Assembly (NCBI GenBank): GCA_949752745.1
Contig: OX457034.1
Location: 2,576,646 to 2,640,645, forward strand
DNA from: Protula sp. h YS-2021
Lineage: Eukaryota; Annelida; Polychaeta; Sabellida; Serpulidae
Length of the DNA stretch: 64,000 nt
Direction of reading: 5' to 3'
Both the position numbers and the translations under genes were made by a program. This document shows positions 54,243-64,000 of this stretch, piece after piece. Every line of letters starts with the position of its first letter. The first letter of the stretch is position 1. The notes under the pieces were generated by a model. That model worked only from the letters and a program-made list of their open reading frames with translations. It did no database searches and was not told the origin of the DNA.

Positions 54243-54282
54243 AATAAACAAGACAGTTGTATACGACATTCTTTGTTTTATT
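54243..54282. terminator. Bidirectional poly(A) region, copy 2
   Basis: AATAAA on the plus strand (54243-54248) and, reversed, TTTATT at 54277-54282, with AATAAACAAGACAGTTGT shared with copy 1. Between the protease and PC4-like units. Confidence 0.65.
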
Positions 54283-54339
54283 GTGTTATACATTATTTAC
54301 ATTTTGCAATTTTTTACATTACACTTTTATTTTACAAAT

Positions 54340-54469
54340 ACATTCAATACATCAATAAATACATGCCATTCATACCAATCTAAATTAATATATGTATCAT
54401 AGATATTACATTTACGTTCCTATCATTTACAGTAAGGTAAGCACCACCGTTCAACATGAGTGCATTCAT
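54340..54469 (-). pseudogene. Deletion remnant of the PC4-like cluster
   Basis: ATG 54469 opens MNALMLNGGAYLTVNDRN, the start of the second PC4-like gene of copy 1 (13852). After about 20 codons the sequence turns into the last ~25 codons of the fourth one (ISMIHILI reads out of frame; DNA matches 14,760-14,848). Some 0.85 kb, containing genes two to four, is missing. Confidence 0.75.
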
Positions 54470-54481
54470 GATTTTACCTGG

Positions 54482-54829
54482 TTATGCGCCGTCTTCTTGT
54501 CTGCGAAGCCTTTTATCCACTTCTTTCACTTGCTTCTTCAGCATTTTCCATTCAGGTATTGTCAGCAAAATTCCCTTTTTCGTCGGACGGTGTTTTCCAG
54601 TCCCCTCATCTCTGAGGTATTTGCGAATGTTTAGCACGCCTTCATTGCTTTGTTTCATAATCTTGATATACTTTCCATTGCCTAGAGAAAGCATTCCATC
54701 CCACGACTGTGGTGTTGGTGCCGTCTCCACTTTCAGTTTCTTGATGGTAGTGGTAGGATTGTTCACTTTCAAGTCTTTCACTGTGTCAGCAAGAGTATCC
54801 ATATCCGTTGCTGATCTTTTCCGATTCAT
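54482..54829 (-). CDS. PC4-like ssDNA-binding protein, 115 residues
   Basis: Start at ATG 54829 (MNRKRSATDMDTL). LGNGKYIKIMKQ, VLNIRKYLRDEG, PTKKGILLTIPEWKMLKKQV: a full PC4-type domain including the Trp and basic helix missing from copy 1. Acidic/charged N-terminus. Promoter TATA at 54883-54891. Likely DNA replication or transcription cofactor of the element. Confidence 0.82.
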   Translation of the reverse strand: MNRKRSATDMDTLADTVKDLKVNNPTTTIKKLKVETAPTPQSWDGMLSLGNGKYIKIMKQSNEGVLNIRKYLRDEGTGKHRPTKKGILLTIPEWKMLKKQVKEVDKRLRRQEDGA

Positions 54830-54882
54830 GTTCACGCTTCAGTGTTCACACTTCAAATAACTCTTACGTTGGAGGACATCCC

Positions 54883-54891
54883 CCTTTTATA
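54883..54891 (-). promoter_or_regulatory. TATA box of the PC4-like gene, overlapping the polymerase stop, copy 2
   Basis: TATAAAAGG on the minus strand in GTGGTATAAAAGG; the polymerase TAA is at 54887-54889 inside it. Confidence 0.65.
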
Positions 54892-57800
54892 CCACAGCCT
54901 TGTGATGTCCATGCGCTAAAGTGGAATAACCATCATTCAGCACATATCGCTTGTCGTCATATGGGGAGAGGGCAACTTTCCTCAACTTCTCTGAGAAAAG
55001 CTGGTGACTATGACTTCGAATAATGTGTCCTGTAGCAATTGTTTGAGTTTTCTTGAACAAACTGTCTCTATACTGCACATGTTTAATGCGTCTTTGGCAA
55101 GCTCGAGTGATGCCTTTGGCTGTATGTTTTTCTTTCCCACCATACATCATACTGTACATTTTCGGTCGAAGTCCAACAAACTCTTTAATAGGAAGACCCG
55201 CCGTCTCATCCTTCATTTTCCCAAGCACTTTTTTGTTCACGTTGGAATGTAGGAAATGATCTGGCGGATAGTCACTTGTGTCGAACAGGTCAGCATCTTG
55301 CTGCATATCCTTGTAGATATCTTCCGTTTCTATGTCGTAACATAGACTGTCGGTGTCGCTGAACAACAACTTGGCATTGGGATACTTGGCCATGATGTAG
55401 TTGTAATGAAAGTGGAACATGAGCACTTTGCTGAGGTCGAGAATGGTGAAGCCAACTTGAATGGGTTTATCCAGAAGCAAATCCACTTTGCGCAAATGTA
55501 ACGCGGTCAAATCTTCGTTGAAAATTTTGAATTTGTGGAAAGAAGGTTTGGCTACAAGTTTCTTGAACCGCTTTTCCTTGTGAACAAGTTCAACATTGAT
55601 TCGCTTTCTCACATTTTCCATGGTTTTGCCAAACACTGAGTTGTTCATTAGTTTGAAGAAGTCTTTCTCAAATGGGTTCTTAGCCAATTTTCTCTTTTCT
55701 GTGTTCAATGTAATGTATTTTGGCAGCCATTTGCTCTGTTCAAACATGATGGCGCGATGTACTTTGGTGACTTTCAATCCCAGTGAGACGTACTGTTGTA
55801 AATTTCTATAATGAAGTACATATTTCTTCTTGTCAGACAAGTTAGGAATGAGCTTTTCACTGGGTTTGCCTTTCATGTTCAGATCTTCCAGTAGCTTCTG
55901 ACTGTACTCTGACAATTCTCCCACTTTGACACATTTCCGTTCTGGAGCCACTTGGTAGTGATTATGACGATCATGGATTGAATTTGGGTATTCTAAATCA
56001 ACTTCCAAAATGAATCCAATGTCGTCATCTTCATCCACATCCATGAAGTCGATGGATTCTGGCTCGCTCGCCCACATAAATCCTCTTTGTGGCATGCTTT
56101 GTGACATGGCCCAGCCATACAAGTTGTTTGCGTCGAGGTACATCAGGTAGTTGTTTGGTAACTCAGAATTGTAATCTGCTACGTAGGGATTATTTGCTTT
56201 CGCATACTTGTGCGTGATCACAGATATTCCTCCACGTATGCCTTGCTTAACCATTTGGTACATGTCAATGTCATTGATCAATTTCAACTTCACCTTCGTC
56301 GCTTTTAACATAGCATCCCACGACAGTACTAGTGCTGTATAGTGGTGAGCCGGATCCAATTCATACGTGTTGAGGCACACTTGACGAAAATTTTCAAACA
56401 CGTCAGCTAGCAGTAGCACATCTGATTTCAGGTATAGGTCGTGGTATTCACCGAATGTGTTACAGTTGAATGTCTTCAACACTTTTTGAGCATGTGCATA
56501 ATCCTCATCGCTAATGTCCTCTTCGCTAAGCTGACTATAAAACTTGTCCTTGGACGGCAGTTGTGTTTGCGCAAACTTGGATGGTTCGTCCACATAATCG
56601 TAGGGATACACTCCCTTTCTCAGCAGCAAATCTTGTTGGTTGCTATAGCGAATGTGAGAGGTCATGTTGTAGAAGTTATCTTTCCCTTCTGCCGCAAGGT
56701 TGGATACCAACTTCTGTAGAGAGGTACTCATGAACTGACAGCTGTCTGTAAATTTAAAATTGCTCATGGTGAATGCAATATATTTCTCAATGGTGTTGGG
56801 AATGACTGTAATCGTTTCATTTTTAAATTTTCCAATTTCTTCCATGATCAAATGGCTGTCATAGCCTCGTAAATTGTGGAAAAACACAGGAATGATAAAA
56901 GAATCTTTATCCCCCTGCTTATCCTTTCGAAGTCGGAATTGTAAGTTGCATTCATTATGTCCAGCTCCACGGTATTTGCCATTGATGTGGTCATGATCTC
57001 TCACACGATCTGCTCCTAGAGGCTCATGACAAATGTAGCAATCAACAGCGTTCTTGAAATCCTCTTCATCTTCACGAGTCATGGCCATTTTATTTGGCTG
57101 TTGTAAACCATGCACAATACGATCGAGCTCATTCACTATATGGTCTAAAAAGACCTTCACAGCATTATATCCTCGATATAGGACTGGGGCACGTATGTCA
57201 TATTGGCTGACAACCACATAGGCAAAGCTGTTTGGACGATGATGCTGATACTTGTCTCCTTCCTGCTTTTTCGTGAAACATTCAAAGTCTGCATAAATCA
57301 CAAAAGGTGCTCGCTGTTGTTTGGCTACATTCTTGAACTGGATGAAGGGTTCCTTGGGGAATGATAAACGTTGTGCTCCATGTTTGTCACACACGTCACG
57401 ATGCTTGTCTAAAAGATCTTGTCGCATAAACCCATGAAGACAGTTGAAACAATACAATGCTGCATGCTGATGGTTTGATCGATAAGCCATAAGTCTGCTG
57501 AAATTCTTGATGAGGCAGTAATGCATTTTCTTATCATTGCTAATCAAAAGCAAGTTGATTTCTCTCGCGCTGGTGTTTCGACTCAGTTGTATGGGAACAA
57601 CTACATCTTGTTCATGTCCAAACACGTTGATAGATACATCATTCTCCTTTTCAAACTTTGGAATGTCCGTGATCGGTGTGGGAAATGTCATGCCTTCCAC
57701 CTTTAATTCCTTCTCAAATGCCTTGTATTGATTCACACGGTATGGGTTGTTTGTTGAAGGATGAAGGTAGGCCAATACGGACCATAAGAAGCATTTGTTG

Positions 57801-58667
57801 TCATTATTCTTAATGTTAAATACAGCCTTTGTACTCTTTACTTTCTTCGGTAGTGGGATAAAACTGCTTGCTTCCAGTGGCGCTGACGTAGCTGTATGTA
57901 CTTCAATATACAGTATGTTATCCAACACTGCTGATGATGAAGGCGTTATCCGCCTGTTCTACCATAACGCCTTCAGCATTCGCCGTCAGTTTCCTGAAGC
58001 GTGCATGCACCACAATATACCATTTCATGCCACGGTTTAACGTTTCTAGCAAATGCCTCTTAATCCGGTTCTCTTGTTGACGCATTTCAAGTAGCAAATC
58101 TGATCCATCTTCAGGCTCAAACCGTCTTTCCTGCGCGTTTTCAAGAAGACTCACTCTTCTGCCTCTGCCTACTTGTCCTGTCTTTTCTTTCTTTCTTTGT
58201 TCTTCATGAGGTACATTTTCCATCTCAACACATGCATGCGTCTCAAAAGCATCCAAAGATGGGAATATTTAAATGCATTCATCGCAGGGGACTGGATCAG
58301 GTCTGTCAATACCATCTTGTACCGTCGTTCGTCTCTTGGCTTCAATCTGCTCAACAAGCTCTTCACGAGCACATTTCATCCTTGCTGGTTTGCACGTATG
58401 TGCTACGAACACTTCCAGAGATGAAAATGTCACATTACAATCATGACAGTGGAGCTTCTCAACAAGCTCTTCACGAGCGCGTTTAGCTGGTTTGCATGTA
58501 TGTGCCACGAACAATTCTAGAGATGGAAATGTCACATCACAATCATGACAGTTGATCTTCTCAACAAGCTCTTCACGAGCGCGTTTAGCTAGTTTGCATG
58601 TATGTGCCACGAACAATTCCAGAGATGGAAATGTCACATCACAATCATGACAGTAGACTGTTGTCAT
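54887..58667 (-). pseudogene. Protein-primed family B DNA polymerase, N-terminally broken
   Basis: ATG 58667 (MTTVYCHDCDV). Four C-X2-C-X12-H-X-C fingers, three of them in a 34-residue (102-bp) tandem repeat, against two in copy 1. TAA at about 58,269 within the fourth finger, then open to 57,918, where 110 bp present in copy 1 (10280-10389) are missing and the frame shifts. From there 1013 codons are open with all catalytic motifs: DFE of Exo I, NLRGYDSH of Exo II, YLKSDVLLLADVF of Exo III, DANNLYG, NNSVFGK and SDTDSLCYD. So the catalytic part is better preserved than in copy 1. Confidence 0.93.
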
Positions 58668-58680
58668 CGTTGCTGTTGTT

Positions 58681-58721
58681 GCTGAAATGGGTAAACTACA
58701 CGTTTCACTCTTCCTTTTATA
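58681..58721 (-). promoter_or_regulatory. Proximal polymerase TATA box and acceptor-like site, copy 2
   Basis: TATAAAAG (58714-58721 minus) and TTTCAG whose AG lies at 58682-58683, 14 bases upstream of the ATG. Matches the arrangement at 9682-9722. Confidence 0.55.
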
Positions 58722-58839
58722 TCACTTCGATAGTGTGTTAACTTGGCAGAATTTATCACTGATTCATATGCGTGTTTCACTCTTCCTTTTATGCTACTTA
58801 CATGTAATAAAAATATGGTGTGTAACTTTTACAACTTGT

Positions 58840-59480
58840 TCAAAATTGCTAACTCAGCAGAATGTATCACTGCTTGATATAAATGTCTCACCTATAGTTG
58901 TACAGCTGCACTGCTGCACAGCAGAGACATCTAGCGGTGAAGTCGAATGGTATTCATCCGCGAAATAACACAAGAAATAACTGAATCAAATGGTGAAATT
59001 TTCATGTAAATCAGTCAACTATAATGAAAGTTATCTCAATTTTTACAAAGGTAAAATGTATACAGCCAGCTGTATAACTAGCCCATGATCACTTTATAAC
59101 AAAAGTTTACATAAACCTGAATCAAATGGTGAAATTTTCATGTAAATCGATCAACTATAACGAAAGTTATCCCAGTTTTAAGTTAAAATGGCGGCATGCG
59201 ACAAAAAATGAATACAGCCAGCTGCACAACTAGCCCATGATCACTTTGTAACAAAACTTTACATAAACCTGAATAAAAAAGTGAAATTTCCAGGTAAATC
59301 GGTTAACTATAACAAAAGCAATCCCAATTTTTACAAAGTTAAAATGGCGGTAAAATGTATACAGCCAGCTGCGCAACTAGCCCATGATCACTTTATAACA
59401 AAAGTTTACATAAACCTGAATCAAATGCTGAAATTTTCATTCAAATCGATCAACTATAACAAAAGTTGTCTAAGTTTTTC
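58840..59480. repeat. Subterminal ~150-bp tandem repeats, copy 2 polymerase end
   Basis: About three and a half units with CTGAATCAAATGGTGAAATT, CTATAACGAAAGTTATC, AAAATGGCGG, ATACAGCCAGCTG and AACTAGCCCATGATCACTTT, plus the GCAGAGACATCTAG block. Same family as the integrase ends of both copies; copy 1 has the GTAAACA minisatellite here instead. Confidence 0.85.
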
Positions 59481-59510
59481 ACTTTTGTTTACAAAGTTTC
59501 AATGAGTTCC

Positions 59511-59585
59511 ACTTACCGATATGACTGTCACTGTTGTTGGATTGAGCTCATCCCTTATATACCACTCTGATGTGATCAAATTATG
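59511..59585 (-). promoter_or_regulatory. Distal TATA promoter and splice-donor-like site, copy 2
   Basis: TATATAAG (59554-59561 minus) after ATCAGAGTGG, then AACAGTGACAGTCATATCG|GTAAGTGG with the donor boundary at 59517/59516. Nearly identical to 8001-8064 in copy 1, which argues for function. Confidence 0.6.
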
Positions 59586-59654
59586 GTGTGCAACTTATGC
59601 TCACTTGACAGAATGTTGCTGACTGGACAGAATGTTGCTGAATTGACAGAATGT

Positions 59655-59847
59655 TGCTCGCCTGGGGGGGGGGGGGGGTCCCGACTGCCGGCTAGGGGGG
59701 AGGGGGGGGTCCCGACTGCCGGCTAGGGGGGAGGATTGAGGGGGGTCCTCACTAGGGGGGTCTCAATGGGGGGGGGGGGGGTCCTGACTGCTGGCTAGGG
59801 GGGTATGACGTCACAAAGTGAGCCAGAACCGGCGTTTTCCCCCTACT
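59655..59847 (-). repeat. Right terminal inverted repeat, Polinton copy 2
   Basis: Poly-G tracts with CTGCCGGCTAGGGGGG modules, TGACGTCA at 59806-59813, and the end CCGGCGTTTTCCCCCTACT, the inverted copy of the left terminus. Confidence 0.92.
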
Positions 59848-59853
59848 GGTAGC
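59848..59853. other. Right target-site duplication of Polinton copy 2 (GGTAGC)
   Basis: Exact match of 45166-45171. Confidence 0.95.
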
Positions 59854-61767
59854 AAATGGTCGTATATCTCTCTGTCAGAGCTACGAAGCATTTCATTGTT
59901 CCACTAACAGGGGTCAACTTCATATGCACTGAGGCACGAATCATGCATACCAGTCCCTACTATTCAAACAGTTACAGAAAGTTTATGCCCATACACCCTT
60001 TTGTAAAACACGCACAATCTTTAGTGAGTTGTATATCATTTATTTGTTCATAAAAGTGCAGAAAAGTTAGCTTCCGCATCCACCTGTCAATTTTTGTTTA
60101 CATTCTGGCCTTTAAATGTTACGTGGCCAAAGTCAAGTGACCAAATATTTAAACAAAGGGGTTATGGTTTTTTATAGAGCACGTATATTCCTCCACTTTA
60201 AACCTTATCAATACACCTGGTTATTAGTTATGATAAATAATGATTTAAACTCTCGTGTTGATCTCACTTTTAAATCCTAACAATGGTGAAGTAAGAAAAA
60301 GCACACATTTATTTCGGTGGCACCGTTATCATGAAACTACTCGCACACGTACACTTTACCGTAAAACAACCTGCTACTGTTTCCGTTTCACTTCACTTCC
60401 ACACTTCACAGAAACCAAAGAAAAAATAATAATGCCGCCTCACTTCAGCGCATATTTTACTATCTGTTCACTGAAATCACTAGCTCACGTCCCCCCTCCA
60501 AAAAAAAACGATAACGAGGTGGGGGGGGGGGGGGTTACGACTGACCTTACGGTCAAAATCCAGTTACGTTTGATCAACAGGCAGTAACTTTTGATTTTTT
60601 TCGTTTCATTTTTTTAAATGGAGTCTACCCAGCACTGCATGAACACAGCTTTACACATTGACTGAGGATAGACGCAGCTTCCAATCGGCCGTTACTTAAA
60701 ACCACAGGTTTCACGGATAGATTTTACTTGGCAACGCCTCTTGTATATCAGCCCATTGCTTCACCCAATTCATTTAAATAACTGAAAAAACTCTAGCTTA
60801 TATTAAAAAATAACAATAACTAGGGAGGGGGGTTCACACTGACCCTCAGGTCAACATGTAATTAAATTTGATCAACAGGTAGTAATCTCTAAATGTTTTT
60901 TTAAGAAGGGGATACGGCCACTTGCCGCTTTAGTTTAATGCAAAAAAACAACAATTTACCGGACTCCACCACACCTAACGCACCACCAAGCAACTGTCTT
61001 GTTTTTTTCTCATAAAACAATGCGACCTAACATATCTACCCTACAGTGGGATACACCTTTGCTGTGAATCGACCACTGACTGAAGGGAAATGCAACTCTC
61101 ATTTAATAACTGTCACTGAAAGACACAGGCTTCTCGAATCGAAACAACACGCCTTCACTTTGCAATGCCTCTTGCTTCTCACACATTGATCGATTATCAG
61201 CGCAGAGCCGTGTTCACACTATATTGCTAAATAGGCCACTGCCAGGTTTGCAGCCTGCTTTAAAACAATGCACATAAACCGCAGCAAAAGCAACTCTGGT
61301 CACATTCAACTGTTTTCGTGTGTTTCGGAGGGGGGATAAGAGGAGGATAAAGGGGAGGAAAAGGAGGGGGTGACAGGGAGACACTAAATTAAATCACTTT
61401 CCCCAACAGATATCACAGAGATATATCTCACAATATATAAAATATAACAGATATATCTCAAAATATATGCCAAAAATATACCACTGCCTGTACCGAAAGA
61501 AAATCCCACTATATTTCCAGACTATGGCTTAAATTTTGCTCATCCTGGCAGGCTCGCCACGATGTCACGATGTTATTAAGAGTTTAGGCCAAATGAGGAA
61601 ATGAGTGGCCTGTAGTCAAAGAAACACAATAAAAAGGCAGATATTTAAACAACGAGAATTTCATTATAATATAAACACCAATAAATATAACATAATCCAT
61701 CCACTTATATCACATATCACAGGCCTGCCCACAGTACATTCTAGATAAATAAACAAATACATAAATA
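59854..61767. repeat. Non-coding flank with diverged tandem units
   Basis: No gene. 60,470-60,900 and 60,820-61,230 contain two diverged copies of a ~350-400-bp unit (GGGGGGGTTACGACTGACC / GGGGGGTTCACACTGACCC, TTTGATCAACAGG(C/T)AGTAA, CAACGCCTCTTG / CAATGCCTCTTG). 61,420-61,480 has AGATATATCTCA repeats. Confidence 0.55.
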
Positions 61768-62298
61768 AACTAGAAGCTCATTCCGCTAGCGAAATGTTAA
61801 ACACTTGACAAAAATTAAAACGCAAAAATACTTCCTTCAGTGGGTTTTGTCTTGAATAATATATTGCAAACAACACAGCTTGAATACGTCTTATAAGTCG
61901 AGTAGTGTTTGGTTAGTGTGGACTCTAAGTTTTATTGGCTGGTCAGGTATACGCCGTGTTATCTATTTACGCAGTGAGAGCTCGCACAAAGCTCACTGAG
62001 CAAATGTGTATTCTGTGATGTCGTTAAATGCTACGCATTTACTTGCAAAAAATACACTCTTATCACATGGCGTTTTAACAAAGAAAACGATATCAAAGAC
62101 GAATAAAAAGTGACATGCACATGTTCAGATCAAGCTCTTCATAAGTCCCAAGTTTCATGGTCGTAAGCCCATAGTGTCGGAGAAGAAGAAGACAGAAAAA
62201 AATCGAAAAAAAACTGTCAAGAAAAAAAAGACGAATTTTGCTCGCACAAATTCATATAACCCTTGCAAGCCAAAGGCTTGTCAAATGTTAATTAATAC
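61768..62298. mobile_element. 530-bp interspersed element, copy 2
   Basis: Direct-orientation partner of 42953-43482, with the same ends and the same internal AGAGCTCGCACAAAGCTCAC and CATGCACATGTTCAGATCAA segments. Small indels only. Confidence 0.7.
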
Positions 62299-63774
62299 AT
62301 AAATAACAAGTAAGTATTTGTGAAACACACGCAGGCCCCGACCGCCCCCCCCCCCAAATTCATAGGGGTATAAAGCGATGACGGACAGACGGACGGAGGG
62401 ACTGACGGACGGACGGACGGACAGACAGACAGACGGACGGACACCCCAAACCTATAGGCCTCAATCCGAAGGGTTGGGGCCTAAATACAGCAAATACAGT
62501 ACTTTGATGCGAAACTTCACGGTGACAAAGATGTAGTATAGTACCGTGAAATGCTGATTCACCAGAGAAGAACGCACACGGCGTCCCAGACAAGCAAAGT
62601 ACCTTGACACGCAGGCTCGTAGCACGCTAACTTGTAACGATCACTCCGCTTGGCCAGGAACTGTTCAAAACCAATAGCGCACTGCGATATGAGACGCGTT
62701 GTTACTGGTTCAATGCATTTGACGTGTCATCATGAACAGGCGTTCGGATTCCAGACAGGAAATTACATCAATACTCCCACAGCATTGCCTCCACGGCTAC
62801 CAGGAACACACCGCCAGGTGCTGATATCTTCTTCACAGGTGTTTATATTTACATCCTTCACATAACTTTACATGTCTCGTGATTCTGTCGAATAACCCTC
62901 ACTTTCATTACAAAACCTATTTATTGATGACGTTCCTTGGACCTGATTCGCTAAGGTTGCATTTGTTTTCCGTAGTCAAGAGTACCACGCTGCGCGTCTG
63001 CAGCTAAAGAAACAAGTTACCATACCTCTCGAATCTCCCGGGAATTTATCATATTTGGACTGCTTCAACTCTTCACATTAAATAATCAACAAAAGTTTTT
63101 TCTGTCATACTTGACACATGCGTAGCTCCAAAGAAATATATCAAGTATACATAAGGAAGAGCTGACTTGGAGCTAGATACATGCGGTGACAGGTTTTTCA
63201 CTAGCATGACAACTCAATATCGGAAAAAGTCAAAATACTACGTCAAAATAAGCCAAATCACAGCTTAGGCGTTCCCATTAAAATGCGCAAAAATTCTGCG
63301 TTTTGAATAAAAATAACCCCGTAAAAAATGAAAGAAATGATAGAGAAATTTCGCCTAAATGTTAAAAATTTCTCTTGCACCAAATACCGGTCGGATTGTT
63401 AACAACCCGAATGCTTTTTAAAACCTTATTTAAGATTTTAACAAATGGTTTCAAGTTCAGTTTCTTCTATGTGTTTGCAATATTTCTTCTATGTTTTTCT
63501 ACCAGTAACCTAGGACCGTCTGACACTTTTCAACGTTCGTATTTTAGACGCGATCGTGATATGCTTTTGTATGTAGCAAATATAGGATTTTACACAAGCT
63601 TTCTGTTATGTACGAAGTAAAATGTTATGATTTACGAAAATGCAAGGCCGATGTATTTTTTCGGGCAGGATTTTTGAGCTGTAACTCGCCACTTTATTCT
63701 ATCATCCGGAAATAAAAATTTTAAGTGGAAACTGTAAGACTATCACTTCGCTAAGAGCTATAAGGATTACTTGT
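62299..63774. other. Non-coding flank
   Basis: No supported gene. A GGACGGAC/GACAGACAGAC run at 62,380-62,440 next to CCTATAGGCC is part of a dispersed repeat. The plus-strand ORF at 63375-63620 has a hydrophobic start but no family or splice support. Confidence 0.4.
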
Positions 63775-64000
63775 GAGCATAAACCTGATTTCATATTGTA
63801 TACTGACGGTTTACTTATAGCAGCTCAGTATTTTGCATTAGAGAACCAGTGGCAGTTGCCGGGAGGTTCGGCAAAAAATATCGTTTCCGGGATAATTCCG
63901 GGATGCTTTTGAGCATAAACCTGATTTCATATTGTATACTGACGGTTTACTTATAGCAGATCAGTATTTTGCATTAGAGAACCAGTGGCAGTTGTCGGGA
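63775..64000. repeat. 136-bp tandem duplication at the window end
   Basis: GAGCATAAACCTGATTTCAT begins at 63775 and again at 63911 with about 90 bases nearly identical after each; the second unit is cut by the window end. Confidence 0.85.

Larger units (their letters stand above)
45172..59847 (-). mobile_element. Maverick/Polinton copy 2 (about 14.7 kb)
   Basis: Inverted relative to copy 1: integrase and capsid genes on the plus strand, polymerase on the minus strand. Exact ends AGTAGGGGGAAAACGCCGG on both sides with a perfect GGTAGC duplication. Same gene order as copy 1 plus one additional DSA-motif gene and the ATPase that copy 1 lost; it lacks three of the four plus-unit PC4-like genes. 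The terminal repeats are different in sequence from copy 1, while the coding regions are close, so these are two subfamilies. Several genes carry single-base frameshifts, some in A runs where assembly error is possible. Confidence 0.95.

Overview
The window is animal (metazoan) genomic DNA, most likely from an aquatic invertebrate; I cannot name the species. Evidence: phase-compatible spliced exons of a SET and zinc-finger gene, TATA-box promoters, satellite DNA, several MITE-like repeats, microsatellites, and two large Maverick/Polinton-type DNA transposons (endogenous polintovirus-like elements). There is no sign of bacterial DNA, and no rRNA, CRISPR or convincing tRNA gene.

Layout. 1-7620: a 37-bp satellite arranged in a 1473-bp higher-order repeat. 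7627-23954: Polinton copy 1, inserted in that satellite, which resumes at 23955 and ends near 24443. 24444-31143: gene-poor DNA with a possible leftward promoter, two related TIR elements and one hAT-like element. 29142-40621: exons of a leftward host locus (SET domain, acidic 12-residue repeats, C2H2 finger, a large C-terminal domain) that carries a frameshift, repeat-unit indels and an in-frame stop. 39285-39426: a long (AC)n tract. 40622-45165: repeat-rich DNA. 45172-59847: Polinton copy 2, inverted relative to copy 1, with a perfect 6-bp target duplication GGTAGC. 59854-64000: repeat-rich flank without recognisable genes.

The two Polintons share one gene plan. One transcription unit runs inward from one end: protein-primed family B DNA polymerase with an N-terminal zinc-finger array, then a PC4-like ssDNA-binding protein and, in copy 1, three more PC4-like ORFs. 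The opposite strand runs inward from the other end: a DSA-motif protein, a PC4/zinc-ribbon protein, a second DSA-motif protein, a NADAR-family protein, (in copy 2) a further DSA paralogue, a Cys-rich protein, retrovirus-type integrase, packaging ATPase, a small basic protein, a conserved protein with a Cys cluster, penton-like minor capsid protein, a GIG-motif minor virion protein, double-jelly-roll major capsid protein and an adenain-like protease. The two units converge on a shared bidirectional poly(A) region. Neither copy looks autonomous. Copy 1 has lost the ATPase and the integrase chromodomain and has two polymerase stops plus two active-site substitutions. Copy 2 has a truncated polymerase N-terminus, several frameshifts and an ATPase without its Walker A lysine.

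Most notable: a NADAR-type gene in both copies; TATA boxes whose sequence contains the stop codon of the preceding gene at four junctions; a 1.5-kb array in copy 1 that is a dense run of forkhead-type GTAAACA motifs with about a dozen POU octamers; CRE palindromes in the termini of both elements; and multiplication of PC4-like genes.
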